From Mimachlamys varia (Eukaryota > Mollusca > Bivalvia > Pectinida > Pectinidae), in assembly GCA_947623455.1 (NCBI GenBank), contig OX392536.1:12395282-12459281 (forward strand): a DNA stretch of 64,000 nt. The letters run 5' to 3'. This document shows, one piece after another, positions 12,699 to 23,799 of this stretch. Under the pieces are notes generated by a model that made no database searches, was not told the origin of the DNA, and saw only the letters and a program-made list of their open reading frames with translations. Each line of letters starts with the position of its first letter. Positions within the stretch are counted from its first letter, which is position 1. The translations under genes and the position numbers were made by a program.

Positions 12699-13009
12699 CT
12701 CTTTCAGAGCGACTCGTGTGTATGCTCCACGCACAAACATATCTTCTGTTGTCTTAGTGGCACCGTAGTTTGTGGTCACATTCTGATGGCCATGCACCAT
12801 GAACAGCACGATAGCCACAAAGGTAAAGTACATGATCATCTCCCTAAGGATGATACTGATATGCTTCTCTATTCGGAGCCTCTCTCTGATGGCTTGCAGG
12901 GCCTGTCTAGGCATGGCCACGCGCACTGCCTGTTTTACTGGTGCTATGGAGGGCAGTGTTATCCCATGCTTCTTCAGGAGCTCTGTTTGGCAAAAATCCT
13001 CATCACGAT
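12699..13009 (-). CDS. Polycystin exon e16: pre-channel helix and start of TOP domain
   Basis: The acceptor is ATATTTCAG and the donor AAAGAG|GTAAGT (near-perfect consensus) follows 12699. The exon is 311 bp, phase 1 in and phase 0 out. It encodes DRDEDFCQTELLKKHGITLP, the basic segment RQALQAIRERLRIEKHIS and a membrane helix (IILREMIMYFTFVAIVLFMV), then HGHQNVTTNYGATKTTEDMF. This corresponds to the segment preceding the extracellular TOP (polycystin) domain of PKD channels: a basic cytoplasmic stretch, the first helix of the channel module, and the start of the lumenal domain. Confidence 0.93.
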
Positions 13010-14636
13010 CTGAAATATGGTAATATTTATTTAGTGTTATATTTTACTGCTACTCCTACATCATTGCTCATTGAAAGGCCTCAGATAACCAGGTAGTAAA
13101 TGGACGTGTCATTGATAGAATTTAACGATGAGCTAACTTTGAGTGAGGGTACCTGATTTCGTACACTTCTGACACTGATTTACATTTCTATTTTCAAATG
13201 CTTTCCCAAGAAAATCGGATCTACTTTAGACGAAAAGATGTACACAATGTGCGCTATTGCTAGTAATGTTACGTCATATGCGAAGAAATTTATATTACTG
13301 CGCTAGGGAGCATTCTTTTATCGTAATTTACTACGATATTTATTGGCAAATTGGTACGTGATTTCGCACACCCAAAATGTGTTATTCTTAGCAAATATGA
13401 AGAAAATAAGCATATGTCTTACGAATTAAAAAATATTTTATTAAAATCTGCTAATTTTTAAATACCAGAATCGTTTCTTGAACAAATTATGAGGTTTCTT
13501 GCAAACATGCTTTTTGATGATGACAATATCGAACCGATGGTACTAATTTGTTGAAAAAATATCAACTATACATTTCAGGTAAAAGTTCGATCCTCCAGAA
13601 GAGTCTTAAGGCAAAAAACGAACATACATTTATATCAATTTCAAAATTACGACTGCTCCCTACGATGGCGCCCCTATCAAAGAGTGTGTGTAAACCTTTG
13701 AAACCCACGGTTATCTGTTATAGTTGAGCAACTAATGAAAACGGAACAACGTTAAGACTTTGAAATAGATTTCAAACAAAGCACAAGAAAATTGGCCAGA
13801 TCCTGTTTTAGATAATATTTTGAAGCTACCTGGGTCCCACCCGGTATACGTTCCCTCGGATCAATACCTTCGTTTTTGAAAAAAAACGTAGCTATTTAGA
13901 AATTATCTATCTACAATCACCAAAGTATGGCAATAGCGGTGATTTACTGTGGGAGCGATTTTATGCTTCAATGGAAAGTGGTTGATTAAAAGATAAGGAA
14001 AAACGGTCACGTACCCTTACTCTACTCTTATATCTAAGACATACACTTTGAGTTTTATCACTAGTAAATATTCATATTCCCATGCATATCAGCATATTTT
14101 AAATCAACATATCTTGTGATGTGATGTGTCAGATGGTGACACTGTAAACATGAATATCAAACTAGAAAGAAACTAAACAATCCAGTTAGGGTGTGCATGC
14201 ATGAGTACATGATCAGTAAACAATACGGACCAACTAACTACAAAATGCTGGGCTGTGTAGTAGGTTTTCTGTTTTAGATTATTGTGCGACTGGGTCTTAA
14301 AATATGTATGACAATCTTCTTCATAGGTCTTATAATATGTATGACAATCTTCTTCATGGGTCTTGAAATATGTATGACGATCTTGTTTTGTGATATTTGT
14401 AGATGCAATATTTTCCCTGTTTGTATGGGTTGTGGAAATTAACTACTGCATCTTCGAACTATTCTACCTCGGGGCGATAAGGCTACTGACAAATAGTGAG
14501 CTAGCCATTATTGTATCACCTGGCTAAAGAAAGCCTCATAAAAGAAAAAACATCCCAAATAAGACTTTGGCGTCGACCATCTTTATTAGTTATATGCAAA
14601 ATATGAATAAACTATGTGCTTTGAATGAAAACATAC
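13010..14636. other. Intron e15/e16 with a short tandem repeat
   Basis: 13165-13235 repeats part of the 8975-9050 sequence. At 14292-14390 there are three tandem copies of a ~35-base unit containing ATATGTATGACAATCTTCTT. The rest shows no exon or RNA gene. Confidence 0.5.
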
Positions 14637-14899
14637 CAAGCCTCATGGTGTCCCTTTGGTTAAGAACTTCGAATTCCACGGGCTTCTTTAATATGAAGGC
14701 GAGAAGCACTGCAAACAAAAACACTTTGAGAGGCTGGGTGACGAACGCACTCTGGAAGAATGCCGTAAAAAATGACACAAGCCATTCAATGGACTTCTGG
14801 TAGCCGTACATCAGACCATACAACATGACAAAGTAGGAGGAAATCAAGGCGGCGGACAGAACCAACGTCCACGCAATATAGACCACCCACCAGGGAAAC
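14637..14899 (-). CDS. Polycystin exon e15: FPWW block, TM3-TM5
   Basis: The acceptor is AATGTAG and the donor CTTG|GTATGT follows 14637. The exon is 263 bp, one base completing the e14 codon and one base left over. It encodes FPWWVVYIAWTLVLSAALIS, then YGLMYGYQKSIEWLVSFFTA, FFQSAFVTQPLKVFLFAVLL and KKPVEFEVLNQRDT. The 'LPWWxVYIAW', 'YG..YGY.KSxEWL' and 'FFQSxFVxQPLKV' blocks are the most conserved signature of polycystin-1 proteins in this part of the chain. Confidence 0.95.
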
Positions 14900-15533
14900 C
14901 TACAATGTTAAAATAACACAAAATTGTTATATAATAATTATTGACTATTGCATTTTTATATAGTTAAAAGACTTTCTATTCCAGCATTTCCCCTGTCTAC
15001 CTTTTATACAGTAAACTACCGTTTGTTTATAAATCACTTCACATTTTTCAAACACATATTGTACGTTTTATCATCTCTTCTGCTCGCTACAAAGGCCTGA
15101 GAGATTGAGTTAGGCGGGGAGAGATGGCGGATACAGAGTTAGATACATTTTTGGTTGAAATGTCCACTTCATTGGTAATTTATAGTAAAAGGTCGAAAGC
15201 TCTCGGCGTCAAAAAATCTACCCACCTACATCAAAGATTTTCGCAAACTTTGTAGGGCTTCGCCCCAGGAAACTTTAAGCTATATACAAACGTATCATGC
15301 TTCTAGGCTTTTTGATTATAAAGAAGAAGTCGTTTAAATGGAATTTTTGATGCCGGGCATTTATTTCATGACAGATGTAGATTTCTCGACATTGAGAGCT
15401 ATCGGTCTTTTCAGTTTTTATTTGAACCTATTCTGCTTGTCTTAGGATATTGTGTTCACGACCAAGTCCTCTCCTATCATTAATCATAAATGCAACATAT
15501 TTTCCTTATTATTAGTAAACCACATTCTCCCCT

Positions 15534-15702
15534 TTGTACGGAAGCCGGTTAGTGCCACATGAAGTAAACTTTTATGTCGTAATTACGACTTAGCTATCTC
15601 GTAATTACGACTTAGTATGTCGTAATTACGACTTCGTTATGCTAAGTCGTAATTACGACATAAAAAGTTTACTTCATGTGGCACTAACCGGCTTCCGTAC
15701 AA
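15534..15702. mobile_element. Palindromic MITE with GTCGTAATTACGAC cores
   Basis: A 169-base element with arms of about 58 bases that are almost perfect inverted repeats, running from TTGTACGGAAGCCGG to CCGGCTTCCGTACAA. The interior holds four copies of GTCGTAATTACGAC or a close variant, itself a perfect palindrome. There is no coding capacity. It sits five bases outside the left arm of the 15707-19488 element. Confidence 0.85.
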
Positions 15703-15706
15703 CTTG

Positions 15707-18700
15707 GAACAAATTGCAACATAATTTTTTTCACGTCAGGGCATTTCTATGATGTCCCTAGAACACCATACTTAAATTCCTAAGAAATCCGCTCGCGGAA
15801 ATATGTCTAATTTGCATAACTCCAAGATGGCCACCGGAAATTGAAAATTATAATATTTTAGCCCTCGGGAGACATATTTGAGCGATTTAAAGTTCCGATA
15901 TGGGGTTTTTAGATGTATTCATTCACTTAGAAATGCGTTTCAATTTGATTCGATAATAATTTTGTTCCCAAAATTCAAATATCGCTGCCAAATATATAAA
16001 TATTTCCGTTTTTAATTCGAAAATCATAATTAACTTATCAGAATTGCGGGGATTTATCATGGAGTATTATATTGTGGTGTCGTTGTTGTAATTTTAACAG
16101 CCAAGGTCACCATTCTTGTAGCCAATGCATGCGCATATCATGTGCACCAGTGCCAACCAAAGCCAATATAGAAGAACATCAAGACGATATGGCAATTGGT
16201 CTAATGACAGATGATGTAGGGACTTAGTCTTTTCCACTAGATGACAAGTCTGACTTGACCACAGCAGGTGAACTGTATGACAATGTTATGTCGTTTCCCT
16301 ATCAGTGGAAGAAGTATATTCTGCAGAAGTGTCAGAAAGAATTCAAAGAAAAATTGATAAAAAGAAGAAAAAGATGACCATGCGCACATCAAAGCTATGG
16401 GTGCAATATCTGAATATGATGGACATCTTGCGAAAGTTTATCAAAGCTGAAAGGACAGGTAACTGGATAATATACCCTCAAACTGTGCATGAGGTATGCT
16501 GCAATATTTTGCAGCATCTGGACACTGACAGTATGCGAAGTCTGCATATGTCTTCCTGCAAATGATGACAGTTATTCATGAAATAAAATAAGAGAATACC
16601 GAAGCGTCAACATAATCATAATCCAAACTCAAAATCGATTAAACCAGGGGCAAAATTGAACAAAGGAAAGATTTACATGGAGACCCTTGCAAAAGTACAA
16701 GAGAATAAGACCAGGTGTTCCGGAAGAGTAAGCGTCTTCTGCCTCATCGACGACAACCGCCTTGCAAATCTTTGTCACATCCAAGTAAACATCAAGTTCT
16801 CAAAATGAGAACCGAGTATCATTGTCAATCACAACAAGTAAAAACACTAATAAGCATACTCAAAAACTTCCATCTTCATATCACTTAAAGATACAGAATA
16901 TTTCTCAATGAGACACAGATGGCGACCATAAAATTTGCCCATAGTACTGATCAACCTGCATCTCTCGAATCCTTGTGTTGTTAGTTTGTCAGCAGTCGAC
17001 ATCGATCACGAAAATCCCGATATTTAGAGCAAGCCCTGGAATACCGAATCAACTGCGACATGTAAACACCATAGGTTGGAGAAGCAGGGATGTTACTATC
17101 AAGAAATGGAAAGTTAACGATCAGAAAATTGAAATCATCACGTTTATCGAGGTAAGCAGCTGATGTAGAAGAGTCTGTTGTGTCCTTTATTTCAAGTTCA
17201 GAAGGGTATATACGATCGACGTGGTCAGCAAACTTCTTGTTGTTTCGTCGATATATCTGAAAGTGAAATTAAAAGATTTGGCAAGGTTTTTATTACCTGT
17301 CCTGATTAGCTCCTCCACAAATTCAGCCTCGTATGAAAACAAAAACAAGTCAGCTAAGAGTGGGGCACAGTTTGTTCCCATGGGAATGCCAACAGTCTGC
17401 TGGAAAATCTTTCCTCCGAACTCAACAAAAATGTTGTCGACCAGGAATTCAATCATCCGTACTACATCTTCCTCAGTATATTTCCTCTTAGCTTTTGTCG
17501 TGTTTTTGACAAAGTATGCTCCGAGATAGCTCACTACCATATATTTGTTTCGTCGTCCGCCTTTCTTGGAAAAGAAAGCTCTCATAACAAGAGATCAGAG
17601 ACGTTCCTTCAATTTTGTATGAGGTATGGTAAATCAAAAGTTTTGACCGAAAAGACGTTTTTTAGGAGGGGGTGTTTAAGATTGATCAAAAGATCTTTCG
17701 AGTTTTTCAAAATCCATATCCCATTAATTCCACTTCTGGAGTACACAGTGTCACAATACGACTGAAGCCCTGATTTTATGGTACTAAGAATTGTAGTAAG
17801 AAGTTTTGATAATGGCTTGGTCGAGCAATTAGCAGAGCCAGCGATAAAACGTTGCTTATAAGGATCCTTGTGTAGTTTCGGTATCCAATAAAGACAAGGT
17901 AGGTCAGCATCATGCTCATTAACCGGTACTTGGAAAGATTGCAATACCGATGCGTGGTTGGACAGTATTTCATCTTTCGTAAAACCGGTCAATGTGTAAG
18001 TAGGGTTACCTTGGTTATCAAGTAGGCCTAGTTCTTTTTGCAAGCAATGAATGTAATAGCGTTTGCAAACAATGATCAAGTTGTTAGATGCTTTGTCTGC
18101 AGACACAACCACATATTTATCATGTAGATCGTTGAGTGTTGCTCGAACATCGGGGTCAAGAAATATCGACTTGTGTTTAGTTTTCATTTTGTGACGCACA
18201 TTGCTTATTCTTTTCTGAATAGAGGACCCGATAGACTTCACCCACTCTGAAAGTGAATCCAATTCAGCATGTTCACGTTTAGTCCATTGTCTGGCGTAAT
18301 CTTCAACCGAGTCCATAAGAATCTTGAAATTTACATGCCAATTGATGGATTGGGTCTCTCGATACTTAGGACCTTTCATGAAAAGCTCCCGGAGCTTTGT
18401 ATTTGGGATAATATTCGGATTACCCGTTACTATGTGGCCAGCTGGACCATAGCAATATTGAGATGAAGAACATCAACATGCTGAAGGAGAAGTCATTCTG
18501 AGGTCATCTATATTCAATTGTTGCAATGTTTGCTTGTAATTAAAAAGCGTTGGTGCAATAGGTATAGAATAACTGTAGGAAATAATCGGTAAACTTTTAT
18601 ATCAAAAGTACGGTGGTATGTTAGCTTGAACAGAATTTTGGTGCAAGATATTGCTGATGTTAATGGCATCAATCCCCTTCTTGGCAAATTCGACTTTCAT

Positions 18701-19488
18701 GAAATGTTGAGTCGACGGTGCCTCAAGATTACGTGAATATTTAACTAACTTTCTTATCATCACATATAGATGTGTGTAAGTCATCGCAATTGTATCATCA
18801 GACATCATTTAGCAATCAGCCATAAATGAAGGATTTAAACAAATCGTTTCATTTAAAGGCCCGATATACGTAACTTCAAGGAACTTTTCGTGTTTCTGAA
18901 AAATTCTGAAAAAAATCCAGTTGATGACCATGCAAAAATAAGCCTGAAACGAAGTAAACCTGAGCGGTAACTTAAAAGAAACCCTTGACAAAAAAATCCA
19001 AAGAATTGAAAATAATTCAGGTGGGGCCCACTTCAACAACAAACCGAAGGTAGAAGACGGTTCGAAATGGACGCGTGTTTACAAATAGCGTGTTTCAAAT
19101 CCTGCTGTACCGGTAACGGTAACCGCGAAAGAATTAATCATGAATATTGCTGATATCAGTTAATCTTAACTACATCTATAAATATAAGTTATAAGGCTAG
19201 ATTTTTGCTTCAATTATGGCCGAAAGTTACGTATATTGGGCATTTAAACGCTGCTTGTAACTCTATTACAGGCCTGCTATTTTAAAACCTTATTATAGCA
19301 CTTTAAATCACTCAAATATGTATCCTGTGAGCAAAGATATGATAATGTATCGATATTCGGCGGCTATCTTTGATTTATGCAAATAAGGCGAATTTCCGCA
19401 AAACGGATTTCTTAGGACTTTTAGTATGGTGTTCTAGGGACCTCATAGAAATGCATTGTGGTCAAATAAATTCTGTTGCAATTTGTTC
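15707..19488. mobile_element. 3.8-kb element with long terminal inverted repeats enclosing a Penelope-like relic
   Basis: The left end is GAACAAATTGCAAC at 15707-15720 and the right end GTTGCAATTTGTTC at 19475-19488. The inner 200 or so bases of both ends are imperfect inverted copies (shared phrases: CCTAGAACACCATACT, CCTAAGAAATCCG, CATATTTGAGTGATTTAAAG). A further copy of sequence from the right arm (19010-19140) is present in reverse orientation at 59390-59490. No transposase is seen inside. The largest content is the Penelope-like relic at 16590-18470, so this is either a foldback element that received an insertion or two opposed copies of one repeat with unrelated DNA between them. Confidence 0.55.
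16590..18470 (-). mobile_element. Penelope-like element relic, RT plus 3' region
   Basis: Frame 18379-17609 encodes an RT N-terminal part (KYVVVSADKASNNLIIVCKR, LPCLYWIPKLHKDPYKQRFI, STKPLSKLLTTILSTIKSGL). Frame 17585-17187 has IEFLVDNIFVEFGGKIFQQT, VGIPMGTNCAPLLADLFLFS and NFTFRYIDE. The catalytic YIDD is YIDE. A frame break separates the two around 17590-17610. After a further frame change, 17190-16950 reads as the conserved tail (RDDFNFLIVNF, then QLIRYSRACSKYRDFRDR). The RT type with GIPMGTNCAPLLADLFLFSYE is assigned here to Penelope-like elements. No GIY-YIG endonuclease is visible. The copy is inactive. Confidence 0.65.
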
Positions 19489-19915
19489 ATAGTCAAACCC
19501 TATTTTGCCTGGACTAATCGTTCTCTATTGTACCTTATATGTCGATAATAACACTTATCTAACAGCAACTCACATGTTGTTAAGCAAGTACATATTTTAT
19601 ATTGTCTCCCCCTTATACCGACTCTTCTACACATAACTGTATATATACTAATACAACATTTTTTTATCCATATTCTTGCCTTTAAACCATTTCTCCTTAC
19701 CCTATTTTTTCTCTACATATAAATATATGCTATAAAAGTAGAACATACAATTTTATGTATTGATTTGGTTTAAAAAAATTATATCAAATATCATGCAGGT
19801 CTAGGAAGCAATTTTTGCAAAGAGGCAACCAATGTTGATAATCCAAACAGATTTAGAATTTGCTGTTCTATTTTGGGGATAAAATGTTGATGGAATTTAT
19901 TGAATGTGTCATTAC

Positions 19916-20290
19916 TGGAAGGGCTTTTTCTGCTGCGTTTTGTCACTCTCTTCCATCGTCTTGAGCTTGCCTTTACTCCCACTGGTATGTAGATCAACTG
20001 ACTTATCCTCTTCATTAGAGTAGCCAGTCTGTGAAGGTTTCCCTCTGGCTGGCGCTAAAGGTTTAGGTGCTAGTTTAGTAAACAATTGCATGATAATAAT
20101 GTTAATTGGGAACATGATAAGACCACTCTCTATGCCAATGATGATGTCGGATAGAGATAGCGAGATGTAGCCAGAACTCAACTGGTCAGCGGGATCGTCT
20201 GTAGGTATGCCATGGAACATCAGACTGGTCAACATGGTCATTAGGAGTAAGGACAGGGCACAGGACAGGCGTTGTACACGGGTAAAGGGG
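19916..20290 (-). CDS. Polycystin exon e14: TM2 and long cytoplasmic loop
   Basis: The acceptor is TTACTAG and the donor TTCCA|GTAATG follows 19916. The exon is 375 bp, completing the Ser codon from e13 and leaving two bases (CA). It encodes PFTRVQRLSCALSLLLMTML, the family's second membrane segment, then a lumenal stretch, then another helix (ISLSLSDIIIGIESGLIMFP) and IIIMQLFTKLAPKPL. A hydrophilic loop rich in Lys, Ser and Gln follows (GKPSQTGYSNEEDKSVDL). The donor lacks a G at -1 but was chosen because it joins in frame to FPWW in e15, giving KKPFQ-FPWW. Confidence 0.88.
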
Positions 20291-21245
20291 CTAGTAAAAA
20301 TAAATCAAAATACAATAAAGACATAAAAATATATATATTTATGGTAGAGGTAAGAGTGTTGGAAGTCAAAGCAAATCCCAAAGAATGATTTATATAGAGG
20401 TTACAAAACGAGTGATTGTTGGATAAGGAATTTATTTCACTCGAGTTAATTATGACACTCAATCGTTTACAGATCACAAGATCACCGTATGATACTACAG
20501 AAGATGAAATTTGGAGTCAATCCTGGAGAAGGGGGATTTTACAGAATTTGCTAAATTTCTCCTTTTGGGACCTTTCAGGCTCCCCGGTGAGCTCAAACTC
20601 GCTTTTTATACAAAGAAGGGGTGCCAGTTTGGGTTTTTCTCGGGTCTACCAGTGATAAGGCTGGTATTTTGCAGGAAGATACTTTAAGGTCGTCTGCATA
20701 TTTAAATTATGTTCAAAACATCTGATTTTGTGTTGGCTTATAAAATATTAAAGGCTCAAAGTGAGGAAGGTGTAAAAAAGTGTTATTAAAGTTTCCTATC
20801 AACTGAATACTGTAGTAAAACTTTTAGTTTGTGTATTTTGTGTTAAAGTAGCAAATTTTAAGGTTTAAGAAGAAAAACAATCAGTAAAAAGCAGATTAAG
20901 TAGGTAAAGGTCACATAATTCCTAAGTGGTCAATTTTGATATCAAATAATTTAAGATAATTAAGAAAAACTTCCATTAACCAACTCTAAATAGGTTGACA
21001 ACAATTATCACCTCTTCGTGGAGATCATAATTATATATGTAACAAATTGCTTACATCTTATGGGGCCAAAGAGGGGTCATACCGTGCATTTTTTAGTTTT
21101 AATTATATTTTACCAAAAAACGACTTGTCAGATTTTTTTTATCGAACATGGAAGCAATGATCTCCGGCAAATTGGGAGTTGAATTGAGCTAAAAATGTTG
21201 GTAAGAGTGATATCGCCTGTAAACATGTTGATTTGTTTTATATAC
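20291..21245. other. Intron e13/e14
   Basis: AT-rich intron sequence with no repeat array or open frame of interest. An open frame at 20416-20655 on the other strand has no recognisable motif. Confidence 0.5.
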
Positions 21246-21476
21246 CTGGAGGCTGGACATGAGATGATACTTATCCACAGGTGGTTGTTCTGTAGGTCTT
21301 TACTAGACTGGATACTAAACTGATAAAGCGAGTTTTGTACAAGGTCCTCCGGGGTCAAAGCATGGATTTCCACCTTGATCCGTCCAATCCCTCGGTCGAC
21401 AGCCATCCAGTCATTGTACAAGAAATGCCATATCTTGTCTGTCTGAATGTCTCTGACCACGATCTGTTTCAGAAAC
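21246..21476 (-). CDS. Polycystin exon e13: PLAT domain, second part
   Basis: The acceptor is TTTTTTAG and the donor CCAG|GTATAT follows 21246. The exon is 231 bp: one base completes the e12 Trp codon, and two bases remain at the end. It reads FLKQIVVRDIQTDKIWHFLY, then NDWMAVDRGIGRIKVEIHAL. The sequence 'WFLKQIVVRD.QT...W.FL...W.AVDRG' is the C-terminal strand set of the polycystin PLAT domain. The last part (SLYQFSIQSSKDL, then HLWISIISCPAS) leads to the 'SPFTRVQR' start of TM2 in e14. Confidence 0.95.
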
Positions 21477-21852
21477 CTAAAAAAAATGTAATAGAACCAG
21501 AAAGATCACATGTTCAGATGGTAAAATTGCCCAGCATTCTGTGTGTATTCTAAGCATATGTTGATAACTGATTACGATATTTATGATAGAGGCCATATCA
21601 TTCATATCGAACTATCTTGTGCTATGTGAGTGAACAAGAACCGTAGGCCAAAGGCTAAGTAGAAACCCCTGGGCCCTTATGGTAAAAAAGTGACCAAAGA
21701 TATCAAAACGATCAGGCATACTGGTTATATATTCGAAATTGTCTTGAACAGGAGACAGGCCGCTTGTGCCAAGCGAGCTTGCACGCCCTATCATTAAGCT
21801 ACCATATTAAGACAGGTAAACATTGGTTCATCTGTGGAGTTGAACTACCCAC

Positions 21853-22133
21853 CATTCAGGATTTTCACCAGAGTTGTCGTGCCATACCAAAATACTCTGT
21901 AATTCTCCGAGGCTGACAGGTGTTTTCAGCACAAACCAATCCTCTGCCCCAGTTTGAAAGTGCTGGATAATTCCATCAGACAACAGGTGCTTTGAGCTGA
22001 AACCTTTGTTGCCATGAAGACACATGAATACATTGGAGGTTGTTCCTGCATTTCTCCACCAGCCTGTCACAAACCCAACCACATAAACGTATTGGTCCTC
22101 AGCACAGTTGTCCTCAAGCACATGTATACCACC
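21853..22133 (-). CDS. Polycystin exon e12: PLAT/LH2 domain, first part
   Basis: The acceptor is TTATTTAG; the donor GAATG|GTGGGT follows 21853. The exon is 281 bp, phase 0 in and two bases out (TG, completed to TGG by e13). It encodes GGIHVLEDNCAEDQYVYVVG, then FVTGWWRNAGTTSNVFMCLH, GNKGFSSKHL and LKTPVSLGELQSILVWHDNS. This is the PLAT domain that polycystins carry on the first intracellular loop: the 'TG..RNAGTTSNV' and 'LG.L..I.VWHDN' blocks are diagnostic. PLAT domains bind lipids or partner proteins at the membrane. Confidence 0.95.
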
Positions 22134-23130
22134 CTAAATAAAATCATTGCAAATTGTTCAGTCTCTAGCAATTTAATACATCATCATACTCCTCATCTTT
22201 ACAAACGTTCACATCCAAACATAAGAACAACTTGTGGTCGTTTCAAAATCATTCCCAAAGATTACTTGTTAATTACTCTACATAAACCAATTTATCCGTT
22301 ATCGTAACAAGTTTTATAGCTTTACAATCTTTATTTTGATAGCGTTATACATTCCAAATAAGGTATATTCATTCACAGAATTAAAAATTTCCTAATTTAA
22401 AGACAAGCAACAAGGACAACATCATTTAAAGATCTCCTATAAAATTTCTTTCTCTTATAAGTAGTTAACTAAGTCTGAATGCAGAACCATGACATAGCCA
22501 TCCAGATCCCCTTCCCATGAAATCAGACAATCAGATCACAGCATCCTCATTAAATATGTATGGTTGAATCAGCCGATAATCAAACCTCTGTGAAGGGTTA
22601 AGGTAATAGATCTACCAAACAAGTTTCATCAAAATCCTACCATTCTTTTAAAAGGTATCTTGTGAAAAGTAATCAATTAATCAGGTCATAAATTAGCTGA
22701 TTTATTGACCAAGAAGTTCAGATAATATGTTTACCGAGCAAGTCTCATTTAAACTGATTATCCCTTACAAAGATATCGTGAAGAAAGCGATCAGCCGAAA
22801 ATGGTCAAAGCAGCCATATCTAATATGCACGGAATTAGTCGATGACCGAATTTTAGCAATGTGTTTAGGTAATAACTCGACAACGAAGTCTTATCATAAC
22901 CCGATCATTTCTAAACCTTGCTCTGTTGAATAGTAGTTATGTATTGAGCGAGGTACGCCTGAGAGTACTAGTATAGCCTATGTACCTACATATACAGTAA
23001 ATTAACAAACTCAGATATGAACGGGAGAATGTCGATTTATTCTATAGGCAGATATTAGGCCTTGGGAATTACTTCTCAGCTGTTGTAGTTTTAGTCTTGT
23101 TATGGTATTTACAGAAGTTCGAGGAACTTG
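22134..23130. other. Intron e11/e12, part downstream of the DIRS element
   Basis: AT-rich intron sequence; I see no exon, RNA gene or array before the DIRS-type element begins near 23130. Confidence 0.4.
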
Positions 23131-23167
23131 ATTGATCACAGACAAGACCTTTCCACGATCAAACGAC

Positions 23168-23260
23168 TAGAACAGGGATGTTCTACGAGTAAGGGGATGG
23201 TACCACTCGCCTGGAACAGGGATGTTCTACAGGTAGATTACCTAGAACAGGGATGTTCTA
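23168..23260. repeat. Three copies of TAGAACA-GGGA-TGTTCTA
   Basis: TAGAACAGGGATGTTCTA is present at 23168-23185 and 23243-23260, and TGGAACAGGGATGTTCTA at 23212-23229. Each copy is an interrupted palindrome: 7-base arms around GGGA. A 13-base inverted repeat, GATGGTACCACTC near 23196 and GAGTGGTACCATC near 23290, encloses copies 2 and 3. They lie downstream of the recombinase gene, in the likely terminal region of the DIRS element. Confidence 0.8.
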
Positions 23261-23799
23261 AAGGTTAAGATCTAGAGCACAAAGTAGTGGAGTGGTACCA
23301 TCTGTAACCCGTGGGGTTACATGAAGAGGTCGTTTGATAGTAGAGTATTACAGAATTTTGCATATAACCAAAGTGAAATTAGGTAATTATGTAGATATTT
23401 TTAACCTTGGCAAAACCAAGGATTTTTAATTTTTAGAAAATAGTTAAAAATTCGAAGTGTGAGTCCCAAAGAGATTCAGATGGGAGAGCAGCTGGATAGA
23501 TCCCCAAGGTTTAGGATATTATATGTTACGGTATACATATATATATGGCATAGTAGGTTTACGATCGAGATGGCCGGTAAGAACAGAGAAGATTAAGACA
23601 TTGTATAGTATCATCAATGGCTCTATACATTGCATATATGTGTTATGTCTAAATCAATGTATTGTATGTAAGATAAATTTATACACATGGCGTAGTAGCT
23701 ATAGGAATACAGTCATGATAACCGCTTGGTACGTAGGTTGATAGTAGAGTATCACGCGTACTTACAAGATACATATATGTGTAAACTATACATGTATGT

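Noticed and set aside
19791..20015. Alternative frame continuing past the e14 donor
   Set aside because: It is out of frame with TM2 and with FPWW; the GTAATG donor at 19915 gives a consistent phase.
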